Of a DNA stretch of 64,000 nucleotides, positions 25,091 through 37,500 are shown piece after piece. The DNA is taken from positions 3,727,501 through 3,791,500 of the forward strand of contig NC_091673.1 of assembly GCF_042453785.1 (NCBI RefSeq), given 5' to 3'. The notes below the pieces were generated by a model. The model made no database searches, was not told the DNA's origin, and was given only the letters and a program-made list of their open reading frames with translations. The stretch's first letter is position 1. Each line of letters begins with the position of its first letter. The position numbers and the translations under genes were made by a program. The DNA is from Malus domestica. Its lineage: Eukaryota > Streptophyta > Magnoliopsida > Rosales > Rosaceae.

Positions 25091-26379
25091 ACCAAGCAGG
25101 GTAAAGGAATAGCATTACTACTTGTTGTTAGGGAGACTCCTATATATGTCGACCTCCATCCCAACGGACAGGCAGACCTGCAAAAATGCTCAACCCTTCA
25201 TCATATCTGAGAGGGCACTCCCAACAAAGCCTTTCGAAATATTCAGCTTTCTTTCCCCCCGATAATACCTATGCAAACAAGCTATACTAGAGCAAGAATA
25301 TCTCATATCATCAGGGTTAAAAGCAAGAGTATCCCATATCATGCTTTTTCCCTGTTTTTTCTTTTGGCCTTGTTTTTACCTGCAAGACAAGGAGAAAGAG
25401 AGCAATATGTCAGCACTTGGAATCAAGCTTCCAGCCAGGAACTGACTGCCTGGAACCCCTTACCTGATTACTTACCTGGCATTGCTCTCGAGTACTCATC
25501 TTCATCATCTTATGTTTCCAGGGAAGATTCTGCATCTGCTTGAGGAACAGATAGGGCAAGTGCGAAGGATACAAGGAAGCATGTGGAGACAAGCGTAACA
25601 GCACACGTGCCGATACATCCATTACTCTGTCAAAAGCAAAAGTATCCCATATCAGCAGGGTGGAACGTACTCTAGATTTGATGGACTTGTTTTGACCCTC
25701 AAATTCTTCAGTCGGCCTTATACTCTGGAGGAAACCAGAAAACCCTCCAGCTCAGTTCAAGAATAAGCCTGTGGAAAGTTACTTCTTCAAAAGCAAAAGT
25801 ATCTCATATCATCTCTTCTCATTTTTCTTCTCTTTATCCTTCATGCTGCTGCAAGATGGGGAGAATGTGAACAATCAGTCGGAGCTCTGATTGCTTACCT
25901 TGTCTGTCACCTCTTTCAGCAGACCCCCTAGCTCGGCGACTTGGGGGACTCCTACTACATGGTTTGTATCGCGCTTGACCAAGCCTGAAACTACAAGTAA
26001 GCTTCAAGTGAAATTGATACATTACCTTGTGCATCTCCACCAGTTAAAGATACCACCCCTGGATGGAGGAAGAGTACTTCCAGAGAAGATGCCACATCTA
26101 CCTATGAGACAGATAAGGCAAGTCAAGACGACACCACACTCCGATACTTAGAAGTTTCGTGATTACGAGATCATTCTCCCACAATATTTCCTAATGTCAT
26201 TTGTACTAAATCATTCACTCGTACTCACTAAAGGAGAGCTTGAACCTATGTACTTGTGTAAACCCTTCACAATTAATGAGAACTCTTCTATTCCGTGGAC
26301 GTAGCCAATCTGGGTGAACCACGTACATCTTGTGTTTGCTTTCCTATCTCTATCCATTTATATACTTATCCACACTAAT

Positions 26380-27013
26380 GACCGGAGCAATCTAGCGAAG
26401 ATCACAAAAAGCGACCGTTTTCGTTACCTAGGATCTATCTTGCAAGAGAACGGAGAATTAGATGGAGATCTCAACCATAGAATACGAGTTGGATGGAAAG
26501 AGTGCATCCGGCGTGTTGTGTGACCGTCGTAGGCCACTGAAGCTCAAGGAAAAATTTTATAGGACGGCAATAAGGCCAGCGATGTTGTATGGCAGAGAAT
26601 GTTGGGTGGTGAAGCATCAACACGTACACAAAATGGGTGTAGCGGAGATGAGGATGCTTCGTGGGATGTGTGGGCACACGAGAAAGGATAAGATTGGGAA
26701 TGAGGATATCCGAGGTAAAGTAGGAGTAGCCGAAATTGTAGGAAAGATGAGAGAAAATCGGCTCTGGTGATTTGGACATGTGCAAAGAAGGCCGACTGAC
26801 GCTCCGGTTCGAAGATGTGACTACGGGACAGAGGTTCAGGGCCGAAGGGGTAGAGGAAGACCTAGGAAAACTTTGGAAGAGACTCTAAGAAAAGACTTAG
26901 AGTACTTGGATCTAACGGAGGGCATGACACAAAACCGAGCGCAATGGCGTTCTAGGATTCATATAGCCGACCCCACTTAGTGGGAAAAGGCTTTGTTGTT
27001 GTTGTTGTTGTTG
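26380..27013 (+). mobile_element. LINE 3'-end fragment with (TTG)n tail, second copy in the composite
   Basis: Longer than the copy at 21664. Translation includes KSDRFRYLGSILQENGELDG and LKEKFYRTAIRPAMLYGREC, the C-terminal part of a plant LINE reverse transcriptase, then the same [10 protein letters not shown] tail. It ends AAAAGGCTTTG(TTG)n directly at the right target duplication. It is broken: a frame change is needed near 26515 and a TGA replaces Trp at 26767-26769. An RTE-like clade is likely from the short simple 3' repeat. Confidence 0.85.
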
Positions 27014-27034
27014 TTAATAATCTCTGTTATGGAG
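27014..27034. repeat. Target-site duplication, right copy
   Basis: Same sequence as 21643-21663. Exon 4 of copy C resumes here (IESEKLDKAMRDSITEII on the minus strand). Confidence 0.85.
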
Positions 27035-28132
27035 TCGCGCATTGCTTTGTCAAGCTTCTCTGACTCAATCTCATCTCCCGTTTTAAAATTTTTACTGCAA
27101 GACGTTTAGTGTGACTATGCATACATAAGAAGTGACAACAGAATACGCAATATTGAGTGAGACTACAAACATAGATAAGATGAAAACCTGATGCCTGGAA
27201 ACCTGACTGTTAAAGAATTTTTGACTAATAAAGATGATAACTTCATCAAATTGTCAAAAAAGTTCTTTCCTTCTATGTAACTGCTGCCAAATGCCGTCCT
27301 GGAAATCACTTCTGAAGTGAACAACCTAAATTGTTCATAAACTTCAATCTCTTTTCCTTCATGATTTTTCCACTCTTCTAACATCATCTCGGCACTAGCT
27401 GTCATTGCTGGGATCATACTCTAGTAAAAAGATACCATCTTTCTATTACAAAATTTATCTTCAATTTATGACACCACATTTAGTATATAACTCTTTGAGA
27501 TACGACGAACTTACTTTTAAGCTTTCTCCATGAAAGGCATGGTTGGCCAGCTTTTTAAGTTTCCCCCATTTCCCCCCCTCAGTTGTACTTGTCCCCATGC
27601 TATCTCCTACTAGCTTCTTGACAAAGCCTTGGAGCTTCCTTTTTGGATAAGCTCCATCTTTGTTATTTAGTATCTCTTTGCACAACTGGGGTTCCATAAC
27701 GACCAACTGAGCTTGAGAACCATGCCATTGAAGATAAATCTTCCCTGCAATCGATTATAGAGATGACCAAATTTAGTTTGCAACTAAACGATTTAGAAAG
27801 TGTGTTAAGAAAAAGATTCAGAAAACATAGTAAATGAAGAGCTTGTGAATACCATATATCTTGGTCCATGTGTGAATATGAGGTTGAACTGCAGAAAATA
27901 CGTTCACAGATAAGTCTCCGGGCCTGTCCATAGTTTCCATTTTCATACTCATGATTTCTTTGGTGTTTCCATGGAAAAATCTGTAAGAAGGACCTTTGAT
28001 TCCCTGAAAAGCCATACGTTTCTGTATCCGAGTTGGAGTCCACCATAGTTTGTGAAATTCCTTGATGAGAGCTAAGAGAATGGACAGACACAGAATGCTA
28101 GAAAAAATGACTACTGGACCCAAACAACTCAT

Positions 28133-28911
28133 TTTTCGTTAAGTTTTTCTCTCCGGTTGTAGCTTTGAACTCATAACTATTTATTCTCGAATCAATTGTG
28201 GATAACAAAGTTAAAAAATCATATCTTATGTTCTTCTTGGATGTTTCTTTTTGGCAACAAAGTTAAAATCATATATCCTTTTTCCTGGCTTCGCTGCCAT
28301 TGAGATGCCATATTCAGATACTGCCGAATGTTCTCACTGCAGGCCGCCCGGAGATGCCAAATAGGACTTGGTTGTGTTTCTTTTGTTTAGCTTAGCTTTT
28401 GTCTTTGGTATTTTTCACTTGACTTTCTTGATTTAGATGTGCCGTTAGGTTTCGATTTGGTTCGGCTATTATAAAAATGTTACATATTTCACACAAGGAC
28501 AGCACAAGTTTACAGAAGTCTCCGTATCTGTCGCTACAGTTGGCTACAAAAATTTCCAAACAAAACCATGGTTGCGCTGCATCTCTTGGACAACTTTGCA
28601 ATGAGCATAAGCACAATCCTTCATGCCGTGGGAATGATACATAAAAACCGAAAACAATGTCAAAAGGGGAGAGAAAATTGTGCAAAGATAAATTATAACA
28701 ATTCACAGAGAAAATAAAACGAATACAGCATGTAGTAAAAATAAATGAATACATGAACGGAATCAACTTAAATAGGTTCTCATACGGTTTGCAGCCAGGA
28801 TTGAATTTCGCATGATATTCTTTTGTCTTCGCTAAGACTTGTCATTCTCTATTCTATTATGGACCTAATGCAACTTTATCGGAAGCTCTGGTTTTCACTG
28901 TTCACAGTGGG
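28133..28911. other. Upstream flank of copy C, part of the duplicated unit
   Basis: The part at about 28360-28640 is recognisably similar to 31190-31590 upstream of copy D: shared order of TTAGTTT/TTAGCTT words, GTTGGCTAC/GTTGGCTCC and TTTCCAAACAAAA. A minus-strand frame at 28392-28766 and its counterpart at 31307-31646 do not agree in frame, so I treat both as noncoding. The 3' end of copy D also lies here. Confidence 0.55.
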
Positions 28912-30929
28912 CGTAGCATCACTGGAACTCCATGTTGTGGGCGAACTGTCAGAAACTGAATGGGTGAGTGTACATAACCCGGGGAAAGGGTGAAATGGTA
29001 GCGCTGCAGAATCATTGACAGAGCAATCTTTGCTTCAATAAGTGCGAAGTTCATGCCCACACAAGTTCGAGGTCACATTCCAAAGGGTATGAATGCAACC
29101 ATGTTGTTGTTAGTAGCTTTAGCAACCCCTTCCGAGAATCTCTCTGGTTTGAAAAGGTTCACGTCTTGTCCCCAATATTTAGGGTCATGGTGAAGTGCTA
29201 GATTTGGAATGTGCAATTCAACATTAGCGGGAACAATGAACTTTCCCAGTTTAACCTCTTTTGCAGATTCCCTTGTAAGGAAACAACAGGAGGATATAAT
29301 CTTAGAGATTCATTGATGATCATGGTCATCTGCATGCATGCATCAGATTCAAAATGAAAATTAATTAGGTTACAAAATGAATCACCAAATCAGCCTTAAT
29401 CGAGAACAATATTTTTGTTACTTAGATGCTATCAATTAACTGGTTGACTTTCTTACCGTTTTCAGTTTGACAATGCCATCAGGTTGGATTCTCTTTGCCA
29501 AACAATTGTAGGACTTCCTTTCTTGCTTCCTCTTGCCAGTCCTTATAAAGCGCAAGAAGAAAGACGGTCCAAGCAAGCAAAGAGTTAGTGGTTTCTTGTC
29601 CAGCAAAGTAAAATGTCTTGCACTCGTCGACCAAATCATCCACTGAAATCCTTTGCTTCTCATTGGTATCATGATGAGCTTTCAAAAGTACTCCAAGGTA
29701 ATCACTCCCAAAACCATCTTCTCCTCCAGTCATTGCCTTCTCTTCTCTTTTCTTAACAATCTTTGTTATGGTGTCACGTATTCCTTTCCATAGCTTCTCC
29801 GACTTTATCTCATCACTGGTTTTATAAAGCTTACTGCAAGTTGATAGACTAAGCATAAGAAGTGATAAATTCCATAATCCTCCAAGACTATTGCTAATGA
29901 TCAGTAAAAAAAAATTTCACTGCTGAAAGGAATATCGTGAATTCTTCGGGATATATAAGAACTAACCTGATGCCAGGAAACCTGGGACTGAGAGCATTTT
30001 TGAATATGAGGACGGTTAACTCCCTCAGCATTTCAAAAATGTCCTTCCCATCCAAGTAGCTGCTGCCAAATGCTGTTCGAGAAATTACTTCTGAGGTGAA
30101 CAATCTGAACTCTTCAAACACTTCAATCTTCTTGCCTTCCTGTTTCTTCCACCTTTGTAGCATTGTCTCAGAACTAGTTATCATTTCAGGAATCATACTC
30201 TATAGTAACACAATACCAGCATGCAATTAGCAAATTTTCGTTGAATCTATTCTTTTCTTATAAACAATTGACAAAGCTACTACTATATTAGTATTTGTTG
30301 CAAGAATTATATATAATTAACTGTAAGAACTTAATTAATTACTTTAAAAGCTCTCTCCATGGTTGGCCAGCTTTCTTAGTTTTATCCATTTTTCACCATC
30401 TGCCATCGAAATGCTATCTCCTAAAAGCTTCTTTGTATACCCTTGGGACTTCTGTTTTCTGTAGTTTCTATCGTTGTTGTTTAGTATCTCCTTGCACAAC
30501 TCGGGTTGTGCAATGATCAACTGAGGTTGAGGACCATACCACAGAAGAAAATTCTTCCCTGTTGCAGCAAAACAACCAAACTTAAATTTGTTTTAACCAA
30601 AATTCAGATCAAAACTGTACGTAGTTAATGTAGAGCTTGTTACCAAAGATCTTGGTCCATGAGTGAATATGCGGTTGAACTGTAGAAAGTATGTCATTCG
30701 ATAAGTTCCTGGGACTGCGCATAGTTTTCATCTTCATGCTTATGATTTCTTTCGTGTTTCCATGCACAAGTTTGTACGAAGGGCCTGTGATTCCCTGCAA
30801 AGCCATCAGATTCTGAATGCGAATCAGAGTCCAACATAGTTTTTGAAAGACCTTGATGACAGCTGAGAGAACGAACACACACAGAATGCTAGAAACAATG
30901 ACTACTGGGGCTCCCATGCTACTCTGCAT
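28912..30929 (-). pseudogene. P450 copy D, multiple frameshifts and a stop in the haem loop
   Basis: Exons: 30929-30654 (or from the ATG at 30917), 30558-30343, 30199-29967, 29833-29456 and 29329-28912, all with recognisable borders. Lesions read directly: exon 2 lacks nine bases of the AFHGES coding and has a one-base gain that makes TTT TAA at its end; exon 4 is shifted after FGKENPT; exon 5 has lost one base after LRLYPPVVS; and a TGA at 29073-29075 replaces Gly in the haem loop (IPFGM-stop-PRTCVG). AGQETT and the haem Cys codon are still present. Exons 1 and 3 are open. It cannot make a P450, although exon order and splice sites are kept. Confidence 0.92.
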
Positions 30930-31883
30930 GTAGCTCCGGCTCTAAGAATTTATACTCAAATGAATTGTACGTGGATAAATATTTTAGAAACCATATCATA
31001 CGATCTTCCTTGATCCTTCTCTTTGGCAGCATAATATCTTCTATTTTTTTTTACTACAACATAATCTCCTCACGTAATGCTATATTATGTCCTCTAGGGT
31101 TTGGTACGTATATCTTAGACTCTTGGTTCATGGCTTTGCCACCAGAGAAATGCCCAAATTCAAAATTTAGTCAAAGACAACCGGACTGGACTTGGTTTTC
31201 TTGCTGTGTTTAGTTTTACCTTTGTCTTTTTTATTTGTTAGTTTACTTTCTTGGTTCGGATTTTACTGTTGTTTTCATTTGGTAGCCATTTTAATTTATT
31301 ATTAATTTAGAATAAAAAATATTTTGGTTGATAAGCATAGCAGTGGTGGTAATAGAGTTTAAGGAATGAGAAATGGAAGAATATATAGTTTAAGAAAAAA
31401 ACAATGTTGGTTGCAAGAAATCTTACCATTAGGTTCTGGTCTTTGAACAACATATAGGTGAAGCTTAAGGAAGTCTCTGTATGTGTAGCTGCAGTTGGCT
31501 CCGGCAGTTTCCAAACAAAAACCACACTCAGCATTGGCTCTCTTGCGCAGCGTTGCAATGAACATGACAATAACATTCCCTCGCGCCATAAAGATAAACA
31601 AAGAAAGAAAGAATATCAGAAGGGGGAACAAAATTGTGCAAAGCAAGGAAAATTCACAAGATCCTTACAGCAGTTAAAATATATACAGCATGTGGTAACA
31701 ATAAAATAAATTCCTAAAGGAAAATTGTGTATCAAGCTTATAAAATCCATGATTAGAGAAAGGTTTGTGCAAAGACAAATAGAATCAGTTAAGTACAATC
31801 ATTCAATGAGGAAATTTAAAAAAATTCAGATTAAAGTTGAGCAGAAGTAAATAACATTAATGTCTGAAGTAGTAAAGTTGGAA
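30930..31883. other. Upstream flank of copy D
   Basis: See 28133-28911 for its duplicated partner. No gene recognised. T-rich stretches near 31040 and several short frames without similarity to known families. Confidence 0.5.
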
Positions 31884-32940
31884 TCAATTTCTCACTTGCA
31901 TAACTTGATGTATTTCTAGCTTAGCTCCACCAGGAGTTGATGCTAATGCCTGACTTGTGATGTCGTCCAAAATGTGTTTTGAGTTCTGCTTTAGCTCTCT
32001 TGACAGACTATTAAGAAGAGGCCCAAATAAACAAGTAGAGCTTGCGCAGGTCTCCTGGTCCTGGAACCTTGCCTTGTGAGAATTGGGAAATAGGTACTGG
32101 CCCCTGGTAGGAATGGCAGCCCCGGTCCTCTCTGATATCGGTCCCAAAGTGTCCATCTGCATAATCTTCCATCATGAATTCTGAGGAAAATCATTTATTT
32201 CTAATTCTGCTTCGTAGTGTCAATGCATGACATGAGCTTGAATATGTAAAGTGCTAGGTTAATGTTATGCTGCAAGTTCATGGCAGCTGCATGCTCAGCT
32301 TCACATGGAGGACTCACGATCTGTTTGATCTGTTCCCCCATGATGGGACAGGGAGATACTAGGTTATGCATTCCTAATTACGCAGATCCCTAAACAAAGC
32401 ATCACATAAATTGTTAAACATATTTGTTTTTATTCTTTCTGTACCTTCAGCTTTCCAGCCGCCTCGCTTCGACCAATTGCGTGATGTTCTTATTCACAAG
32501 ACTTCTTCGAACGACTTGTATCCCCACAGGCTTGTTGTTGTTGTTGTTGTTGTTGTTCAGGAGTAGTATCTTACGCCCCAAGGCTTCAAACCCGGGAGGG
32601 AACATGGCAGAAAACAACACAGTTTGGCCATCAGGCCTAGTTTTTGAACAATTTGAGCAATTTGGGGTTCGGAACCCATGTCAAACGTTTGATCAGCTTT
32701 GTCTGCCAATAAATATGTCACCTGGCACAGGTTATGTACTTCTCCTCCATTTATGCAAAGCGAGTCAGTCATCCTACCCTGTGTATCGACAACAATTTCA
32801 GTACCCTCCTTGATTTGCCTTAGCCTTAACAGCAGATATATATATATGCAAGGGTTCTGCATGAGCCAGTTTTTGCCAATGGTAAGGCAGTCTCTACCGC
32901 TCATAATTATAGGCAATATCTGAGCCTGAAATGGCATTGG
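31884..32940 (-). pseudogene. DEAD-box RNA helicase (PRP5/RH42-like) pseudogene
   Basis: On the minus strand, in order: QILPIIMSGRDCLTIGK (motif I region, cut before GSGKT), KEGTEIVVDTQGRMTD (motif Ib), VTYLLADKADQTFDMG (motif II, DEAD changed to DKAD), QTVLFSAMFPPGFEALGRKI (motif III), KPVGIQVVRRSLVNKNITQL, then AAAMNLQHN, EAELEINDFPQN, DTLGPISERTGAAIPTRGQY and GPGDLRKLYLFIW with SVKRAKAELK. This order and wording match the helicase core and KH-like C-terminal tail of the plant Prp5 orthologue RH42, a splicing helicase. The stretch between motifs I and Ib and the whole second helicase domain are missing, and several frame changes and stops are present. No introns are apparent, but I cannot prove a processed origin. 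A (TTG)8 run at 32533-32556 interrupts the LNKP segment. Confidence 0.85.
32533..32556. repeat. (TTG)n microsatellite within the helicase pseudogene
   Basis: On the minus strand this is (AAC)n, encoding poly-Asn exactly where the helicase reads LNKP. It looks like expansion of a single AAC codon in the dead copy, although the same TTG run also closes the LINE tails in this window. Confidence 0.75.
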
Positions 32941-33533
32941 CTTTTCATAGCTAAGTTTTTTTTCTTACCATTTCATCCAAGATTTTAGTTATCCAGCTTG
33001 GTGCCATGAAATTAATTGGCTTGGGCACATCCCTTCATAAAATCTCCTTCACCATGATATAGAAATTTTTACGTAATAACAATTTATAGTCTTCCTTTTC
33101 TGCGCTTAGTATTACATGAGTAAAATTATTGAGTTTCCATAGATATCTACATTATCCAGATGAGACTCTTGTCCATAGATATCTACATTATCCAGATTGT
33201 ATTAGCTTCCAAAGGGAAATGATCACCACGCGGATTGGCTAATTTGTTAAATACTCTATGGTTGCTCACGTCTGCAATTAGATTGGAGCAAGACAGAGTA
33301 GATCGTACGATTTATTGTACAAGAAAATGGCATCCTGTTTCTTGAACTATTCCTACTCTACGGATAAAACAACTGCGTATAGTGAGTAGAAGATTGCTGA
33401 AACCAATGACACTGTTATTCAACTTAACTAATAAGCATTTCATAATGTAGTCTTCGCGTATGAGAGAAAATAAAAAACAAGATGAAGAACTGCAAGAACA
33501 GGAACTAATATGGTCTTCACAGTTCACAGTGCG
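32941..33533. other. Spacer between the helicase pseudogene and copy E
   Basis: Noncoding. A short duplication (TCCATAGATATCTACATTAT repeated near 33136 and 33172) is the only structure noticed. Confidence 0.5.
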
Positions 33534-33778
33534 TGTAGCATTATTTGAACTCCGTGTTGTGGACGGACTGTAAGGAATACAGAGGGCGAATGAGTATAGG
33601 TCGGGGAAAGAGTGAATGTGTAGCGTTGTAGAATCATTGAAAGGGCAATCTTTGCTTCAGTGGTGGCAAAGTTTGAGCCTGCACAAACTCGAAGTCCCAT
33701 TCCAAGGGGTAAGAATGCGGCGATGTTATCATTAGTAGCTTTAGCAACTCCTTCTGAGAACCGTTCTGGTTTGAAAAG

Positions 33779-34445
33779 TGTTGTGCTAGGATATCACCAA
33801 ACCCGTTGGAACCAACTCAAGCTAACCCACAGGAAATTTATCAAATGAAAATGCAAGAACAAAATATTAAAGACACCAAGATTTTAACGAGGTTCCTCAA
33901 CAGTCAGTGTAACTGGAGTACGTCCTCGGAGCAGTAGGAGCTCACCCAATAATCCACTATCAACCAAATGGGAGTTTACAAAGTGTTGGCAATCTCACAA
34001 CCCAAATAACCCAATACACCCAATAACTCTCACACACTAAAGAAACAAATAGAGAAAGAAATATAGTGATTAATTTCTTCTCTATACAAAGCTCAAAGCT
34101 ATTACAACAATAAAACTTTGATGGAGTGAGAACTAACCAAGAAAGAAAATCACCTTTCTTTCTTATATGGGAGCTGTGTACCTCTCTTCTTCTTTCTGCT
34201 GCTCCCTTCTAATTTTTTTCTTCTATGTGACAACCTTTCTCCCACACCAAAAGGCAGCTATTGCTGCTAGTTAAAAACCAAAGAGTCCCGTGACTTCTCA
34301 CATGGACCAAAGAAAAAACTTTAGACAAATTTCACTTTTCTTTTCCCCAAAACAAGGAAACATAATCATGTTATCCTTTCCCCTTTTTTTTTTCTTTTGG
34401 TTTGTTTATTAGGAAAGGTGATGGCCACTTGGCCACAATTCAACA
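33779..34445 (-). repeat. Copia 1, 3' LTR
   Basis: Starts TGTTGTGCTAGG and ends CAATTCAACA on the plus strand. Near identical to 38668-39333. Confidence 0.93.
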
Positions 34446-34586
34446 ATCTCCACCTTGGCCAAGTTCCGAAAAACGCCATGATAAGCCAACCAACACAATT
34501 AACACACAACATCACTCCCAAACACTAGCAAGAGAACAACTATGCTGAGCCAAATGCTCCAAAACTCCTACTGCTCAACGTCTTCT

Positions 34587-37500
34587 TTATATAGACATAA
34601 TGTGAGCCAAGTTCAAACAGTGAACAAACTTGGCTACACCAACAACCTTAGTCAACATATCAGCGGGGTTGTCTTTAGTTGGAATCTTCTGGAGAATGAT
34701 TTCCCCTTCACCAACAATTTCACGAACAAAGTGATAACGCACATCTATGTGCTTGGTCCTCGCATGATGAACCTGATACTTAGCCAAATAAATGGCACTC
34801 TGACTATCATAATGTACCTCCACCTGCTTCTGATCAACCCCCAAATCTCTAATCAACCCATGTATCCAAATGGCCTCCTTTATAGCTTCAGCAACTGCCA
34901 TATATTCAGCCTCTGTAGTAGACAAGGCAATAGACGACTGCAAAATGGACCTCCAACAAACTGGTCCTTTAGCCATAGTAAACACATAGCCGATAGTAGA
35001 CTTCCTTCCATCCAGATCACCTGCATAATCTGAATCAACATAACCAACTGCAAAATGACCAATACCAGAGTCATCTCTCTCAAAGCATAAACCAACATCT
35101 CGAGTACCATGGAGATACCTCAATATCCACTTAGCTGCTTGCCAATGCTCTTTACCTGGATTATGCATATATCGACTCACCATGCCAACTGCATGAGCAA
35201 TATCCGGTCTAGAGCATACCATTGCATACATCAAACTACCAACCAAATTTGCATATGGTATATTTTTCATTTGCAGCTTCTCTTTGTCAGTTTTAGGACA
35301 CTGTAGAGAACTCAATTTAAAATGAGGAGCCAAAGGGGTACTAACCGGTTTGGTTGAATCATGAATTCCAAACTTCCGGATCAACTTCTCAAGGTATTGT
35401 CTTTGATTCAAACTGACCAAACCCTTCTCTCTATCTCTAGTGATCTCCATGCCAAAGATCTTCTTCGCTTCACCAAGATCCTTCATCTCAAACTCATTCT
35501 TCATTTGCTTCTTCAATTTCTCAATCTCTTCGACATTCTTTGAGGCAATCAACATATCATCAACATAGATCAACAAATAAATGAAAGACCCATCTTGCAA
35601 CTTCTTGAAGTACACACAATGATCATATTGACTTCTAGAATAATTTTGGCCTCTCATAAATTTATCAAACCTCAAATACCATTGCCTTGGAGATTGCTTC
35701 AAGCCATAAAGTGATTTCTTCAATTTGCAAAACAAATTTTCCTTCCCTTTCACTATATACCCATCCGGTTGACACATATAAATCTCTTCATTCAAATCAC
35801 CATGTAGGAAAGCCGTCTTCACATCAAGTTGCACAAGCTCAAGATCATATTGTGCAACAAGAGCTAACATAATGCGAATTGAGGAGTGCTTCACAACCGG
35901 AGAAAAGATTTCATTGTAGTCAATGCCCTCCTTTTGTGCATACCCTTTAGCAACTAATCTTGCTTTAAATCTCACATTGCTTTTCTCATCAGCACCTTCC
36001 TTCTTGGCATACACCCATTTGCAACCGATAGCTTTCTTGCCCTTAGGCAATTTAGCTAACTCCCAAGTCTTGTTCTTCAAGAGAGAATTCATCTCATCAC
36101 CCATGGCATTGCACCATCTCTTCTTCTCCTCACTCTCAATGGCTTCCTCGAAATTGGATGGAATATCATCAATGATAATAGGAAGAGCAAAAGCAACATA
36201 GTCACTATACCGAGCTGGCTTGGTAATTTGTCTCTTTCCTCTGTTCTTTGCAATAGACTCTTGAGGTGAAACTTGCTCTTCAACTTGAATAGAATCTTCA
36301 AGTTCAACTTCTTCAACATCCTCATGGTCTCCCACTTCTTCACTTGTAGTGGCTTCGACATCAGCGAAAATAGGATTTGAAGTACCAGAGGCAACTTTCT
36401 CAAGCTCCACCTGTTGGACATCTTTCACATTCTTCTCAGAGACTTTGTACATACTTTCTTCGTCAAATGTCACATCTCTACTAATTACCAGTTTCTTCAT
36501 CTCTGGACACCACAACCTGTAACCTTTGACACCACTACTAAAACCAAGAAAGATAGCCTTTTTGGCTCTAGGATCAAGTTTATTTTCAGTTACATGAAAA
36601 TAAGCAGGTGAACCAAAAATACGAATATGATCATAATCAGAAGAAGGTTTTCCAGTCCATACCTCCATTGGTGTCTTACCCTGAATAGCAGCTGATGGTA
36701 ACCGGTTGATGATGTGACATGCATAATTAACTGCCTCTGCCCAAAATGACTTGCTTAAACCCAACTGAGACAACATACATCTAACCTTCTCAAGCAAGGT
36801 TCGATTCAATCTTTCTGCAACTCCATTTTGTTGTGGAGTTCCCCGGACACTAAAATGTCTCACAATCCCTTCCTCTTTGCAAAGTTTAAAGAAAGGGTCG
36901 GATGTATATTCACCACCATTATCCGATCTCAAAATCTTAATCTTTCTCCCAGTCTGGTTCTCAACCATTTTCTTCCAACCCAAGAAAATGCTCAACACCT
37001 CACTCTTGTGCTTCATAGTGTAGACCCAAGACCTTCTTGAATAATCATCAACAAAGGTCACGAACCAATGTCTACCACTCAAAAAGGGAGTCTTTGTAGG
37101 ACCCCAAACATCTGAATGCACATAATCAAGAATGCCCTTCGTCTGATGTACAGCAGTACCAAACTTCACTCTAGTTTGCTTCCCCAAGACACAATGCTCG
37201 CAGAAATTAAGCTTACAAGTCGTGGCACCTTTTAGAAGACCTTGTTTCACAAGCCCTTGTAGAGCTTTCTCACCGGCATGGCCTAATCTCATATGCCACA
37301 GTCTAGTAGTATCTGAATCAGATATGCCCATATTTTCTGAGACTACAGATGCTTCACCTGTCACAGTGCTTCCCTGCAATAAATACAAATGGCCACATCT
37401 AGGAGCTTTCATCATAACAAGTGCACCATAAGTAACTTTCAATGTCTGTCCATCTGAATGAAACCTGAAGCCCTTGGATTCCAAAGTACCCAAAGAAATA

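Larger units (their letters stand above)
21940..26375. mobile_element. Noncoding LTR-type (LARD or solo LTR) unit
   Basis: About 4.4 kb starting TGACTTGG next to the LINE fragment and ending near TTATCCACA, before LINE sequence resumes. The right end (about 26220-26375) looks like the R-U5 end of a plant LTR. No second LTR copy, PBS or polyprotein is found, so a long solo LTR is possible. I could not show a 5 bp target duplication, so the exact ends are uncertain. The middle is a large tandem-repeat region, and one minus-strand frame of 226 codons is listed separately. Confidence 0.55.
20836..28132 (-). pseudogene. P450 copy C, split by a 5.35 kb composite insertion
   Basis: Exons: 28132-27853, 27744-27515, 27420-27188, exon 4 in two parts (27094-27014 and 21663-21347) and 21264-20836. 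Exons 1, 2, 3 and 5 are open and have normal borders. Exon 5 keeps FLPFGMGPRSCVG with its haem Cys and the EALR motif, and exon 4 keeps AGQETT. Two lesions: the composite element inside exon 4, flanked by an 18-21 bp duplication of exon sequence beginning TTAATAATCT (21643-21663 and 27014-27034), and a frameshift at an eight-A run (minus strand, about 21606-21613) that brings a TGA into frame soon after. It was a full-length gene of the same family as copies A and H, and the rest is well preserved, so inactivation looks fairly recent. Without the insertion it would still be shifted. Confidence 0.92.

Noticed and set aside
23059-25091. Many 80-108 codon frames on both strands
   Set aside because: All arise from the tandem repeat block and repeat its units.
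28392-31646. Minus-strand frames at 28392-28766 and 31307-31646 as a small duplicated gene
   Set aside because: The two regions are related in DNA, but the frames and stops do not agree, so there is no evidence of coding constraint.
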